A stretch of 38,994 nucleotides of DNA from NCBI GenBank assembly GCA_029263355.1, contig JAJCXQ010000260.1, positions 1-38,994 on the forward strand, in the 5' to 3' direction. The position numbers were made by a program, and so were the translations under genes. Shown here one piece after another: positions 1 to 8,100 of the stretch. The stretch comes from Acidobacteriota bacterium (GTDB lineage: Bacteria > Acidobacteriota > Thermoanaerobaculia > Multivoradales > J023). The notes beneath the pieces are model-generated. The model had not been told where the DNA came from and made no database searches. It worked only from the letters and a program-made list of their open reading frames with translations. Numbering within the stretch: the stretch's first letter is position 1; each line of letters begins with the position of its first letter.

Positions 1-115
1 CTGGACGAGGTTGCGTCCCTCAGAAGTTCGGGCAGGAGCTTTTGAGGACTCGTTCGACGACACGTGGACCGGCGTCAGGGCTGTCTTGGATTGGCTCATA
101 TCGATATCATATCAG

Positions 116-141
116 TACGTGATAATCCAGTTTATCACGTA
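116..141. other. dif-like inverted repeat (candidate Xer/tyrosine-recombinase site or operator)
   Basis: Two perfect 10-bp arms (TACGTGATAA and TTATCACGTA) flank a 6-bp spacer, TCCAGT. The ATAA-N6-TTAT core and the arm/spacer sizes are those of XerCD dif and plasmid dimer-resolution sites; the outer bases do not match any dif consensus I know. It could equally be an operator. No recombinase gene lies in the window. The rest of 1-280 shows no gene that I can support. Confidence 0.35.
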
Positions 142-280
142 GAACAGGATCTCGCGGCTGCTGGGCTCGAGGAGCCACTCCCAAGTGCCCGGCCTCGGCC
201 TTACTCGCGGCACAATTTCTAGCTTGAGCGCAGCGGACGCCCGAGCAGCAAATAAACCCCCATCTTGGCTAACACAGCTA

Positions 281-541
281 TCAGTCAGATATATCGCCTG
301 GCCCCAGAGCGGTACCGTCTGGCCTCACAAGCACAGGCATACCGTGTGAGGAGGCTGCGTGGGAGTTCGTCACGCGCCAGCCTTTCCACAGCCCTGTTCC
401 GACCCAGAGATCACCTGTCAAACGACTGCGATGCAGTCTGTCAACCGCGGTCTCGACAACCGTCGAGATAGGTTCGTCTAGCTCCTCTATCTGGTTCCGC
501 GTTCGATCGCTAAGCCTGATTGATGTCGGCTGTCTTGGCAC
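281..541 (-). CDS. small ribbon-helix-helix protein
   Basis: An 86-residue protein whose N-terminal half looks like an Arc/MetJ-type ribbon-helix-helix DNA-binding domain. A short strand (TSIRLSDRTRNQI, about residues 6-18) is followed by two helices with the pattern ISTVVETAVDRL (about 25-36). The C-terminal half (GMPVLVRPDGTALGPGDI) is not recognised. The start is GTG, supported by an AAAGGA Shine-Dalgarno 9 nt upstream; no ATG fits. It is second in a two-gene operon, 6 nt after the stop of the gene at 548-853. RHH proteins of this size are usually autorepressors or antitoxins. No toxin partner is obvious, so autoregulation through the inverted repeat at 893-910 is the better guess. Confidence 0.6.
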   Translation of the reverse strand: MPRQPTSIRLSDRTRNQIEELDEPISTVVETAVDRLHRSRLTGDLWVGTGLWKGWRVTNSHAASSHGMPVLVRPDGTALGPGDISD

Positions 542-547
542 CCAGAG

Positions 548-853
548 CTATCCTTTCCTGTCAGATTGCCAAGTTGCACCGTCAAAGGCATCGACTACGG
601 CAACTTCTGCATTGGTTTTTTCGATCCGAGAGTATTCGAGGTTGTGGTCATCGAGATCTATCGTGTGTTGATATCCATCTGTCTTGGGTTGTAGACCTCG
701 CACGCCGGTTGCATCCGAGCAGGAACACTCAGCCATGCCGCAGAGCCGACGCTCGAGGTTCTCCAACTGTCGGCGTGTGATCTTCGAACCCCAGCTACGG
801 ACCCGGACACTTGCTGCTGTGTTGTGAAAGTCGTTCTCAAATCGAATTAGCAT
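548..853 (-). CDS. conserved small cysteine-containing protein, function unknown
   Basis: A 101-residue protein beginning MLIRFENDFHNTAASVRVR, followed by LCGMAECSCSD (Cys at about 38, 43 and 45) and VRGLQP. This N-terminal 'FHNT' plus 'LCG...C.C...G.RG' layout resembles a family of small bacterial proteins of unknown role that I have seen described only as hypothetical. The start at 853 was chosen over an in-frame ATG at 886 because GGGGAG sits 6 nt upstream of it. It is first in an operon with the RHH gene downstream, driven by the promoter at 898-926. The clustered cysteines could bind a metal; that is inference. Confidence 0.6.
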   Translation of the reverse strand: MLIRFENDFHNTAASVRVRSWGSKITRRQLENLERRLCGMAECSCSDATGVRGLQPKTDGYQHTIDLDDHNLEYSRIEKTNAEVAVVDAFDGATWQSDRKG

Positions 854-892
854 TTTTGGCTCCCCTGGGCGGGTTAGAACTCTCAACCACTG

Positions 893-926
893 TGTGTAGT
901 GTACTACACACTACACAAGAATACAA
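893..926 (-). promoter_or_regulatory. promoter with overlapping operator for the 853-281 operon
   Basis: On the minus strand, a -35 TTGTAT (926-921) and a -10 TACACT (903-898) are separated by exactly 17 bp. The -10 lies inside an inverted repeat, TGTGTAGT-GT-ACTACACA (893-910), and the arm ACTACACA is repeated directly at 910-917. Binding there would block RNA polymerase. The RHH protein encoded second in this operon is the natural candidate repressor (inference). Confidence 0.5.
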
Positions 927-1004
927 ATCTCTTTTACTCACATGTGACCCCAAATCAAGAGAAAAGTGGGAGACTTTGGCTCGAATCTCACCCCTCGTCC
1001 ACGC

Positions 1005-1376
1005 TCACATCATTTCCCAGCGGCCGCTTTCAGGACACGCGCTTAGAGTAAATTTTCGCACCGCTGCCGCTCGAACCCCATATTGACATCTCATCCCCAC
1101 AGCCCAAGTGATCTCCAGAGGCCAACTCTGGCCAACATCTGACAGCTTCTTTGTGTCCACCCCAAGATCGCTGAATTGATCGACCTCGACAATGGTCCGC
1201 TAAGGTGTAGCGGTCAGCATCCCCCGAATTGCATTGAGACGATCGGCGGCGATCGCTTCATCAATACAGACCACGTCATCAAATCGCACGGTCTGAGCCA
1301 AAGTTACCGGTCCGTTGCTACCGTGGCCCCGTGACCCGCTCTTTGGCAGCAGCACCACGCCGCGCTCCCAACTCAT
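1005..1376 (-). pseudogene. possible broken gene: 124-codon frame split by one TAG
   Basis: Reading from ATG at 1376 gives 58 codons (start MSWERGVVLL, then VVCIDEAIAADRL) to a TAG at 1202-1200. The same frame then continues open for another 65 codons (VEVDQFSDLGVDTKKL, then QSWPLEITWAV) to TGA at 1007-1005. The peptides on both sides have ordinary protein-like composition. The hexamer MSWERG followed by an IDEA motif also occurs in module 1 of this plasmid's relaxase (residues 469-474 and 486-489), but the spacing differs and the match may be chance. No ribosome-binding site is evident. Bases 1377-1560 show nothing I can support. Confidence 0.25.
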
Positions 1377-1560
1377 TCACTGCACTGTCGAGATCCGGCC
1401 CAACGATGGCAAGGTACCCAAGCTAGCCCTTCCAGACGGGTCCGGATGAATATACGAACCATAGGAACCACGAAGCCACCGAAAGAGCGATTAAGAGCCA
1501 CACACAGCAGCCGCGATTCCGCGTGTCTCTTTGGTCGTGTTCTGCTACATCGCCGTACAT

Positions 1561-1908
1561 CTATGCACCTGGACGTTCGAGCGCTACCACACGCTGCTCT
1601 AGTGCTTTCATAGCCTGTAGGAAGCGGTCTTCGAGCACTTCGATCGGATCCGTTCCGGATTGGCCGGAACCCGCAGCAATGGCGTCGAGGGCAACCTGAA
1701 AGTCGCGGAAGTCTAGGCCCATCGAATCCAAATAGCGTCCGAGCAGGAGCAAGCTTGGGTTCTTGCGCTTCGTCTCCCAGTGAGAAAGGGTCCGGAAGTC
1801 AGGAGCCCCGTCACGTTTGCTTGCTGCTGTCTGAGTCAGGCCGGCCTGCGTGCGGATTAACCGTAACGCATGGCTTACATGTTCCCCAACGTTTCTCGCT
1901 GTGCCCAT
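1561..1908 (-). CDS. XRE-family helix-turn-helix regulator
   Basis: A 115-residue protein. Residues about 7-65 form a Cro/CI-type HTH domain (VSHALRLIRTQAGLTQTAAS, then TLSHWETKRKNPSLLLLGRYL, with the usual 'W E ... P' pattern after the recognition helix). The C-terminal 40 residues are helical (VLEDRFLQAMKALEQRVVAL) and probably a dimerisation coiled coil. The start at 1908 is preceded by TGGAGG about 8 nt upstream; a longer in-frame start at 2007 lacks such a site. It resembles the second XRE gene at 24748 in layout (HTH plus short acidic helical tail). Its target is unknown; the 237-bp gap upstream (1909-2145) probably holds its promoter. Confidence 0.7.
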   Translation of the reverse strand: MGTARNVGEHVSHALRLIRTQAGLTQTAASKRDGAPDFRTLSHWETKRKNPSLLLLGRYLDSMGLDFRDFQVALDAIAAGSGQSGTDPIEVLEDRFLQAMKALEQRVVALERPGA

Positions 1909-2145
1909 TGGTCTTCGCCTCCAAAAAATATATTCAAACAATGAGCCCGCTCGGCACGCATCTGGGAGGGACGAGATGACGGACACGTGCCGAGCGGACT
2001 CCGACAAGCCTCGAACGAAAGTAGGCTACTGCCCTTCGAAATCCACTGTGAGCAGAGACTTCCACAACAAGAACCGCGAGCACAAATAACCTGGTGATCC
2101 TCAGGGAACGTATTAGTACCAATGGGACGCTCAGGACTCGAAGAA

Positions 2146-2694
2146 CTACCCCTCCACCTTCCAACCCTTGTTCATCTTTACGACTAAGACGGAACCGCTT
2201 CGCGGCCCTTCCTGTGATTCTTGCAACGTCCGCGCAACGTCTGGTAACGCCTCCGCAGCGTCGGGCTTCATGGCCCACTCAGAGAACGAGGTGATGTCGT
2301 AGGTGAAACTCACCGACGTACGGCCGTCGACTGGCTCCCTGTACTCAGAGACAGCGATAAATCGATATTTCGCGTAGCAAAACCTCACGAACGAGCCAGC
2401 ATTTTCAAGACTCTCAGTCCCCGTCTCGCTCAGCGAGTACTGAAGCATGTGACCGCCTTCTTCCGCAGCGATCAGAAGCCCTGCCTTGACAAAGGGACCC
2501 AGCCTTGAGTGCGGCATCGAGAACTCTCGCTGACCGTAGCTCACTGGGAAGCTTGTCTCCGCAGAGGTAACGCAAATCGGCTGACCGTCCACATGCTGTC
2601 GGACGGCCGATTCGATCTCTCGATCCCTAGATCCGCATCCCGTCGTGATGGCTCCGAGCGCCAAGCACGCCAAAATCATCTTCATCTCTCGCAT
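2146..2694 (-). CDS. probable lipoprotein, unknown function
   Basis: A 182-residue protein with a lipoprotein-like leader: charged MREMKM, a hydrophobic stretch, then ITTGC with Cys at residue 20 as the likely lipidated residue. The lipobox is imperfect (Thr rather than Leu/Val at -3). The mature part contains two more cysteines (ICVTSAETSFPV and FVRFCYAKYRF), a region like ARTLQESQEGPRS, and ends MNKGWKVEG. An AGGAGG 5 nt upstream fixes the start at 2694. It follows the protease gene in the same direction after a 54-bp gap and is probably the last gene of that operon. No enzymatic motif was seen. A secreted, membrane-anchored helper of the protease is possible but unproven. Confidence 0.6.
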   Translation of the reverse strand: MREMKMILACLALGAITTGCGSRDREIESAVRQHVDGQPICVTSAETSFPVSYGQREFSMPHSRLGPFVKAGLLIAAEEGGHMLQYSLSETGTESLENAGSFVRFCYAKYRFIAVSEYREPVDGRTSVSFTYDITSFSEWAMKPDAAEALPDVARTLQESQEGPRSGSVLVVKMNKGWKVEG

Positions 2695-2748
2695 CTCATC
2701 CTCCTAGTCGGAACCGTCGAGGCGATCGGATCGGTAAGCCCAGCATTC

Positions 2749-4278
2749 TCAGGGCGTCCGGCTCCAACCCGACCAACCTGTTTCAAAGGAATGACTGAAG
2801 ATGCCTGAGCATCCTCCGTTGTCACCACCACACACACCGCAAGCATCGACAACCGCCACACCCGGATCCCCATCGTTGCAGTCTAGGTTGCTACAGACTT
2901 CGTCGCCATCGACATCTCCAGACCCGTTATCTCCCCGGCAAGCATCACACCCGTCAGGAATCCCGTCACCGTCTGTGTCCAGCCCGTCATCGGAGCCTGG
3001 ACACAGGTCACAGTAATCTGGAACCAGATCACCGTCTTGATCGAGACTATCGTCTCCGCCAGCACAGAGATCCTGAGTGATCTGCAAGCTCAGCAGCATT
3101 CCATCACCATCTGGCGCATGGATCGTTAGCCGTATCCGGTGCTGATCTCGCCCGTCTTCTGACGTCTCGAACACCTCCCCAGGACGCCACATCACGCCTT
3201 CGGTGCCTGAGTAGGTAGCAGGAGGCGTGTCCCCATCGATGACCCACGCGGGTTGAACACGGCTTGCATCGACCTGGTGGAGGATGACTACAGGTGAGAC
3301 GCCTGGTAGCTCACTCTCGAACAGCGAAGCGTTACCGCCGCGTACTTCGGCTGTGAGGTAGCGTCCCCCGTGATCGAGGGGCACCTTGAGAACGAGGGGA
3401 TCATCTGAACCGTCACCCGCGACATGTTCCAGTCGGACCTCGCCGCTTTCGTCCATCTCTATCTGTCGAGCCATCCAACCTAAGCGCCCCTTCTGATCCC
3501 CGCTCAGGTGAACGGGAAGCCGACCATACGGAGGCTCGAAGTGCCCACCACCGGTTGCTGAGGACATCACGTCCCATGGAGAGTCGTAAGTTGTCCCGTC
3601 ACCATCGGAGTTGTTGGAGTGACCCAATCCCATAGCGTGTCCCATTTCGTGAGCCACCATGCCTTGGACGAAGTGTTGAGGCCCCATCCAAGTTACCGGC
3701 CAGTTCTTGGTCGTTGCATCGAGGGTCGCATAACGATGCCCACCCCAAGCACAGCCATCGAGGGGTTGGCTGAGGAATATTTGAATGCCGGCGACCGTCG
3801 AAAAATCCACCAATCCGTCAGCCGCTGCGGTGCAGTCATCGAACAAACTACCAAGGTCGACGGTCGCCCCCCCTGCTGAGCAGGTATTGCCCGGAACGGG
3901 TACATAGTCCTCGTACTGTCCAGGCAGTGGCAGCCAATCGACGACAAAGGACTCAGACAGTGAGACTCTGCCGCCTGAGACCTCGCTCCAATAGGAGGCG
4001 AGCCCGGTTGCAGGTCGGTGATACATCGACTCGAAGTAGCTCGCGTCCTGTGGAATCTCCGACCCGAAGCTGCAGAGCAACCCCACCCAGACCTGTTCCC
4101 CCTCGAGGTAGGACTCCGAGCCCCTATCACCGGATCGGACCGTTGATTCCACGATACCGCCAGGGACTAGCTCGACCACCCGCACCGTATCTTGAGACCC
4201 ATCACCCCAAACGGACCCATGAGCGAGTACAGGGGCCACCGCAACCGCTATCGACAGCACCAAAAACTTGATCTTCAT
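2749..4278 (-). CDS. secreted metzincin-type zinc metalloprotease with TSP3-like repeats
   Basis: A 509-residue protein with a signal peptide (residues 1-20, hydrophobic core then VLAHG). HEMGHAMGLGH at 210-220 is the HExxHxxGxxH zinc site of metzincins, and DVMSS at 236-240 fits the following Met-turn. Residues 405-490 are Asp/Cys-rich thrombospondin type-3-like calcium repeats (DQDGDLVPDYCDLCPGSDDG, DTDGDGIPDGCD, then DACGVCGGDNGGC). The last residues, IFSHSFETGWSGW, resemble a short conserved tail I associate with surface or secreted proteins of Acidobacteriota and Xanthomonadales; that link is from memory. GGGAGG lies 8 nt before the ATG. The gene starts 4 nt after the SWIM gene stop, so the two are co-transcribed. 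It is unusual cargo for a conjugative plasmid; substrates cannot be told from the sequence. Confidence 0.85.
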   Translation of the reverse strand: MKIKFLVLSIAVAVAPVLAHGSVWGDGSQDTVRVVELVPGGIVESTVRSGDRGSESYLEGEQVWVGLLCSFGSEIPQDASYFESMYHRPATGLASYWSEVSGGRVSLSESFVVDWLPLPGQYEDYVPVPGNTCSAGGATVDLGSLFDDCTAAADGLVDFSTVAGIQIFLSQPLDGCAWGGHRYATLDATTKNWPVTWMGPQHFVQGMVAHEMGHAMGLGHSNNSDGDGTTYDSPWDVMSSATGGGHFEPPYGRLPVHLSGDQKGRLGWMARQIEMDESGEVRLEHVAGDGSDDPLVLKVPLDHGGRYLTAEVRGGNASLFESELPGVSPVVILHQVDASRVQPAWVIDGDTPPATYSGTEGVMWRPGEVFETSEDGRDQHRIRLTIHAPDGDGMLLSLQITQDLCAGGDDSLDQDGDLVPDYCDLCPGSDDGLDTDGDGIPDGCDACRGDNGSGDVDGDEVCSNLDCNDGDPGVAVVDACGVCGGDNGGCSGIFSHSFETGWSGWSRTP

Positions 4279-4282
4279 CTAT

Positions 4283-4501
4283 TCATCCTCCCCTTTCTAA
4301 GGACTCGGCGAACCGGATCAAATGCTTGCACGGACGTCGCTGCGCAAGCGGCGACCTTTGATAGATCCAACTCGGGCAAGAGCAGCCTTGTACCCCATCG
4401 ATAGAGCGTCCTAGGGTGTAAAACTGATCCGGAGCCGTTTCGCTAGAGACCTGGATCTTTTGGATCCACACGCCGGTTTTAAAAAGCGATAGCTGCTGCA
4501 T
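4283..4501 (-). CDS. small SWIM zinc-finger protein
   Basis: A 72-residue protein (MQQLSLFKTGVW...) with the SWIM pattern CxC...CxH: Cys-Ser-Cys in GCSCPSWIY (about residues 38-46), then CKHL about 15 residues later. SWIM fingers bind zinc and mediate DNA or protein contacts; here the domain is nearly the whole protein. The start at 4501 was chosen over an in-frame ATG at 4549 because GAGGAGGGAG lies just upstream and because its A overlaps the stop of the preceding gene (TGATG), indicating translational coupling. It is followed 4 nt later by the metalloprotease gene. Its role in that operon is unknown. Confidence 0.65.
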   Translation of the reverse strand: MQQLSLFKTGVWIQKIQVSSETAPDQFYTLGRSIDGVQGCSCPSWIYQRSPLAQRRPCKHLIRFAESLERGG

Positions 4502-4746
4502 CACTCCCTCCTCGAGCAAGCCCTCATCGCCTGGTGTTCTACTGGCCACACGGCCCAGTTGTAGATTCCACCGAAGGCGGCGAGCTCAGCGAGCGCTGCC
4601 CCAGACACTCGACAACCGTCGAAGAGATGTCGACGAGCGTCGTAGGCACCGAGCACAACGCCAAGACTCTTCAAATGAGGCGCATCGAGTTGGTATGCAC
4701 CGATCCACCCTTCGTGTGCGACATCACGAGAGATTTTTTGGAACAT
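4501..4746 (-). CDS. conserved-looking hypothetical protein, first gene of protease operon
   Basis: An 81-residue protein of mixed composition (GWIGAYQLDAPHLKSLGVVL, then HLFDGCRVSGAALAEL, then YNWAVWPV). It has no signal peptide, membrane segment or recognisable catalytic motif. GGAGG 8 nt upstream supports the ATG at 4746. The stop overlaps the SWIM start (TGATG), and the probable promoter at 4786-4819 lies 40-70 bp upstream. Codon use is like its neighbours. Because it is cytosolic and coupled to a SWIM protein, the pair may form a small complex that acts before the secreted protease, but the function is not known. Confidence 0.55.
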   Translation of the reverse strand: MFQKISRDVAHEGWIGAYQLDAPHLKSLGVVLGAYDARRHLFDGCRVSGAALAELAAFGGIYNWAVWPVEHQAMRACSRRE

Positions 4747-4785
4747 CGGTCCGGCCTCCGTATCGGGTTCTTCAGTCGCCGTCTT

Positions 4786-4819
4786 TTGTTATTGTATAGT
4801 TAACGTCATACAATAACAA
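4786..4819. promoter_or_regulatory. symmetric bidirectional promoter/operator
   Basis: A perfect 12-bp inverted repeat (TTGTTATTGTAT, 4786-4797, and ATACAATAACAA, 4808-4819) with a 10-bp spacer containing GTTAAC. On the plus strand it gives -35 TTGTTA (4786-4791), 17 bp, and -10 TACAAT (4809-4814). On the minus strand it gives -35 TTGTTA (4819-4814), 17 bp, and -10 TACAAT (4796-4791). Each arm therefore carries the -35 for one direction and the -10 for the other. It sits between the divergent genes at 4746 (minus) and 4866 (plus), so one bound repressor could silence both. Confidence 0.6.
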
Positions 4820-4865
4820 GCGGATCAGTTGCTCTTTGTCCGTTGGCTGCCGTACAGTTACCGGC

Positions 4866-5120
4866 ATGGTGAGACCTACCCTTGATCCGGAGATGCGAAG
4901 GATCGTGAAGCATTTCCGGATTCGCGCTGATTTTGCGGCCCGCGGCAAAGCGGTGGCTGAGGACCAGGGCTTGACGTTCTCAAGCTGGGTGGCGAAAGTG
5001 TGCATTGAGTCCATCCGCGCCCACGAGATGAAACAAGCGCGACGTCAGCGAGAACTCGAGGAGCTCGAGGACCCTCTGAAGAGGCTGAATGCAGGTGTGA
5101 AGCAGACCGCTGACGACTAA
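4866..5120 (+). CDS. small putative DNA-binding protein (RHH-like)
   Basis: An 84-residue basic protein (VRPTLDPEMRRIVKHFRIR, then SSWVAKVCIESIRAHE, then a highly charged helical tail RRQRELEELEDPLKRL). The middle resembles a ribbon-helix-helix or MobC-type fold, but the match is weak. The ATG at 4866 is 45 nt downstream of the predicted transcript start; no strong Shine-Dalgarno is seen. A TTG at 4836 in the same frame is an alternative. Its divergence from the protease operon across a palindromic promoter suggests it is the local regulator. It converges on the relaxase gene, with a 28-bp gap between the two stops. Confidence 0.5.
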   Translation: MVRPTLDPEMRRIVKHFRIRADFAARGKAVAEDQGLTFSSWVAKVCIESIRAHEMKQARRQRELEELEDPLKRLNAGVKQTADD

Positions 5121-5148
5121 AGGTTGGGCCAACCACGTCGGGGGCGAT

Positions 5149-8100
5149 TCAGATGTTGAGCGCTCCGCGTTCATGCTGCCGTTGGAAGTTGGCTATCTTT
5201 CCAACTCTCCGGGCGACCGCCGCTGCTATTGCAGAGGCTGCGATGAACGCCTGCATCTGGGGCGGCGCCAGGCGGAAGAGGAGAGTCTTGAGGAGGGATT
5301 TGGGAGTCGCTTTGCGAAGCGCGGCGATCCGGCGCGCAGTTTTGTAGAGCTTTCGTACGTCCTGCAGCCGACTAGGCGTCTGCCGTAGGCGATTGAACTG
5401 GTCGAGCGCTTCAAGCAGTGGCCGCACATGGATGCGATCGGCCGTCCTTAGATCTGTCAGCGTTTGGCGTTGGTGCTGCGGTAGCGCATTGTGGAGCTGG
5501 TTGGGCTCGATGGAACGCACATGGTCTCGGAGGCTCTCTAGGAGAGTCTCTCGATCTGGCGCTATCTGGTGGAGCGTGGTCATGGCCAGGGCCTCGGATT
5601 GGTGGTGTCGTTGCGCGGTCGCGAGGGCCTGCTGCAACTGTCCTCGTTCCGAGTCCGGCTGAGTCCGGAGCGCCTCGCTGATGTCTGCCACGCTTCCCCG
5701 GTAGGGCAAGTCTTTGCGCTGGTCGACCAGTCTTTGGACGTCTTGGTGGACCCGGTCCCAGCGTTGAAGCGCCTCAATTCGATGAGTAACCTGGGCCAGG
5801 CGCTCGGGCGTTAGCGCTTCGAGTTTGCAGTCTCTGGGCGGTAGCCAAGTGTCGCCCGCGACCGGGGTTGTAGAGATCGCGACCGAAGGTGGATCGAGGT
5901 CGGCTGCAAGAGCTTTTCGAGGTTCACGCGTGAGTGTGTCAGCGAATCGTTGTCCGGTCTCAAAGCTGTTCTGATCGGCAAAGAGTGTCAAGGACACTCG
6001 GTGCCGAGTCATGGCGACGGTTGTCGAGGTGCGATCGAAGCCAGTATCGGCCAGGACGTAAGCGCGGTCGACTTCAAGAGAACGCGCTTTGTGAAGCGTG
6101 CCGGCGTAGCCGTAGCTCAGACTGTCGTACTGGGTCGGATCAAATTCGACGGTGCGACCGGTGTCGAGTCGGACGCGGAAGCGTTCGGCGGAGGCTGTGA
6201 GCACTGTACCGAGTGCACCGTTGCTCACTCCCCTGCCCTCCCCTTCGATGGTCTTGACGACGCGGCCGCGGGTGTCGTTGCGGAGAAAGAAGAGACGATC
6301 ACCTTCGGCGTAGTCTTTGCCGCGAACAGAGACAGCCTGGCCGAGCTCGCCCGCACGCAGGCGGCGTATGCGGTCATTGAGCTGCAGCGCATCGGCGTTA
6401 CGACGCGTGATGACGAAGGCTGTTTGGTCCGGAAACTCATGGTGGTCTTCGATATACCGAGTCAACAAGGCGTCGTGCGTCTGCTCGGTGTCCGCTGCCC
6501 ACTGAACGGATCCGTGTTCGGAGTACTGCTTGAGTGCTGCCTCGATCTTGCCGTCTGCGAGTTGAGCAGCAGCCTCTCGCTGCCAGGCCTGGGTTTGTCT
6601 GGGCTCGGGATGGAGGTGCGCTGCACCATGTCGCTCGGTGAGACCCCTTAGAGGGTCGCCCGCGCCGATCGGCGTCAGGTGGGTGTCGGTGTCAAGGAGG
6701 AGCACCTTGGCGCCGCGGTCTGCGGCGTGCTCGAGGACCCGCCGCATTTGGTGAGTGTCGACCATACCAGCGTGTTCTATGAGGAGCACTTGTTTCGACG
6801 TCAAGTTGTCTCGACCCTGCTGCCACGCGATCTCATGGGCGGCGAGAGTTTTCGACTCGATACCTGCGGTGCGCGTCAGCGACTCCGCACCTTGGCCAGC
6901 GAGCGCGGCACCCCGAACCTCGTAGCCTGCTTCACGGTGGGCTCCGACGATCGCTTGTAAGAGGTCAGCTTTCTCGTTGCTATCGGCGGCGAGGACGATG
7001 GCAAGATCTTGACCAGCCGTTGCATCTAGGTACGCTGCTCGGGAATCCGTTGGGAGAGTGTCCATCCTTCCCGAGTCGGAAACTTGCAGTTCGGATCGCT
7101 CCTTGAGGTTCTGAGCCGCGGACCAGAGACGGGATTCGGACTGTAAGTAGCCATGAGTCGAATAGTGCGCGCGCTGTTGGACGTCCTCTCCGACGCTGAC
7201 AACGCTGGGGTGCGCAAGCAGGCTGGCGGTTAACTCTTGAGGTGTGGAGTCCGTTTTGGCAAGGCGCTCGACATCTTGACGCGTCCAAGTCGCGTGGTGG
7301 TCCTCAAGATGAGCCAACATGTTGTCGACTCTGGTTGGAAGAGGCAGGGCGGGTGTGACATTGGGGCGGTCGAAGTGCAGTTTCAATGGTGGAGGTTCGG
7401 GATTCAAGCGCCGATGCTGGCGGAAGGACTCACCATACTGGTGAGCCAAGCGGGGACCACTGAACCTTCGATCGACGCTAGAGATCGCTAGCGAACGCTC
7501 AGTATCGGTGACGTTGATTCCGTTGGCGCACAGATTGAGCTGCAAACCCTTGGCCGCGAGTCGGTCCTCGAGGTCGGTCCATGTCGCAGCCTGAGTGAAG
7601 TCTTCGGATGCGGTTTCGGCAACACGTTTGCCAAACGTCGGATCTTCTGGGGCCGGCGCCGGCGTCGGACTCTGCTGCAACGTGTGAGGCCTACCAAAAG
7701 ACTCCTCGGGCGAAGGGTGAATCCGCTCAGCGGTGCGCAGATCCGCTAGCGTCTGGCGTTGGTGGGGCTCCAAGGCGTTGTGGAGCTGGCTCGGCTCGAG
7801 CGCGTTGACGGACTCGCGAAGATCTTCAAGGAGCGGTCCGCGCTCGGGCGAAAGCTCTCGGAGTGCAGACTTCGCGAGCGCCTCGGTATGGGCGTGTTGC
7901 TGGGCGGTCGCGAGGGCTTGTTGCAGTTCAGCGGAGGCGGGGCGTTGGTGTGCCGCATCCGTCGCGATAGCGTCTTCAATGGCAAGCACGCTCGCGCCAT
8001 AGGGCAGAGTCTGCCGATGCTTCTCGAGGCGTTGCACTTCCTCTCGGGCACGGTCCCAACGTTGAAGGGCATCGATTCCGGTCGCGACTTGGGACAGACG

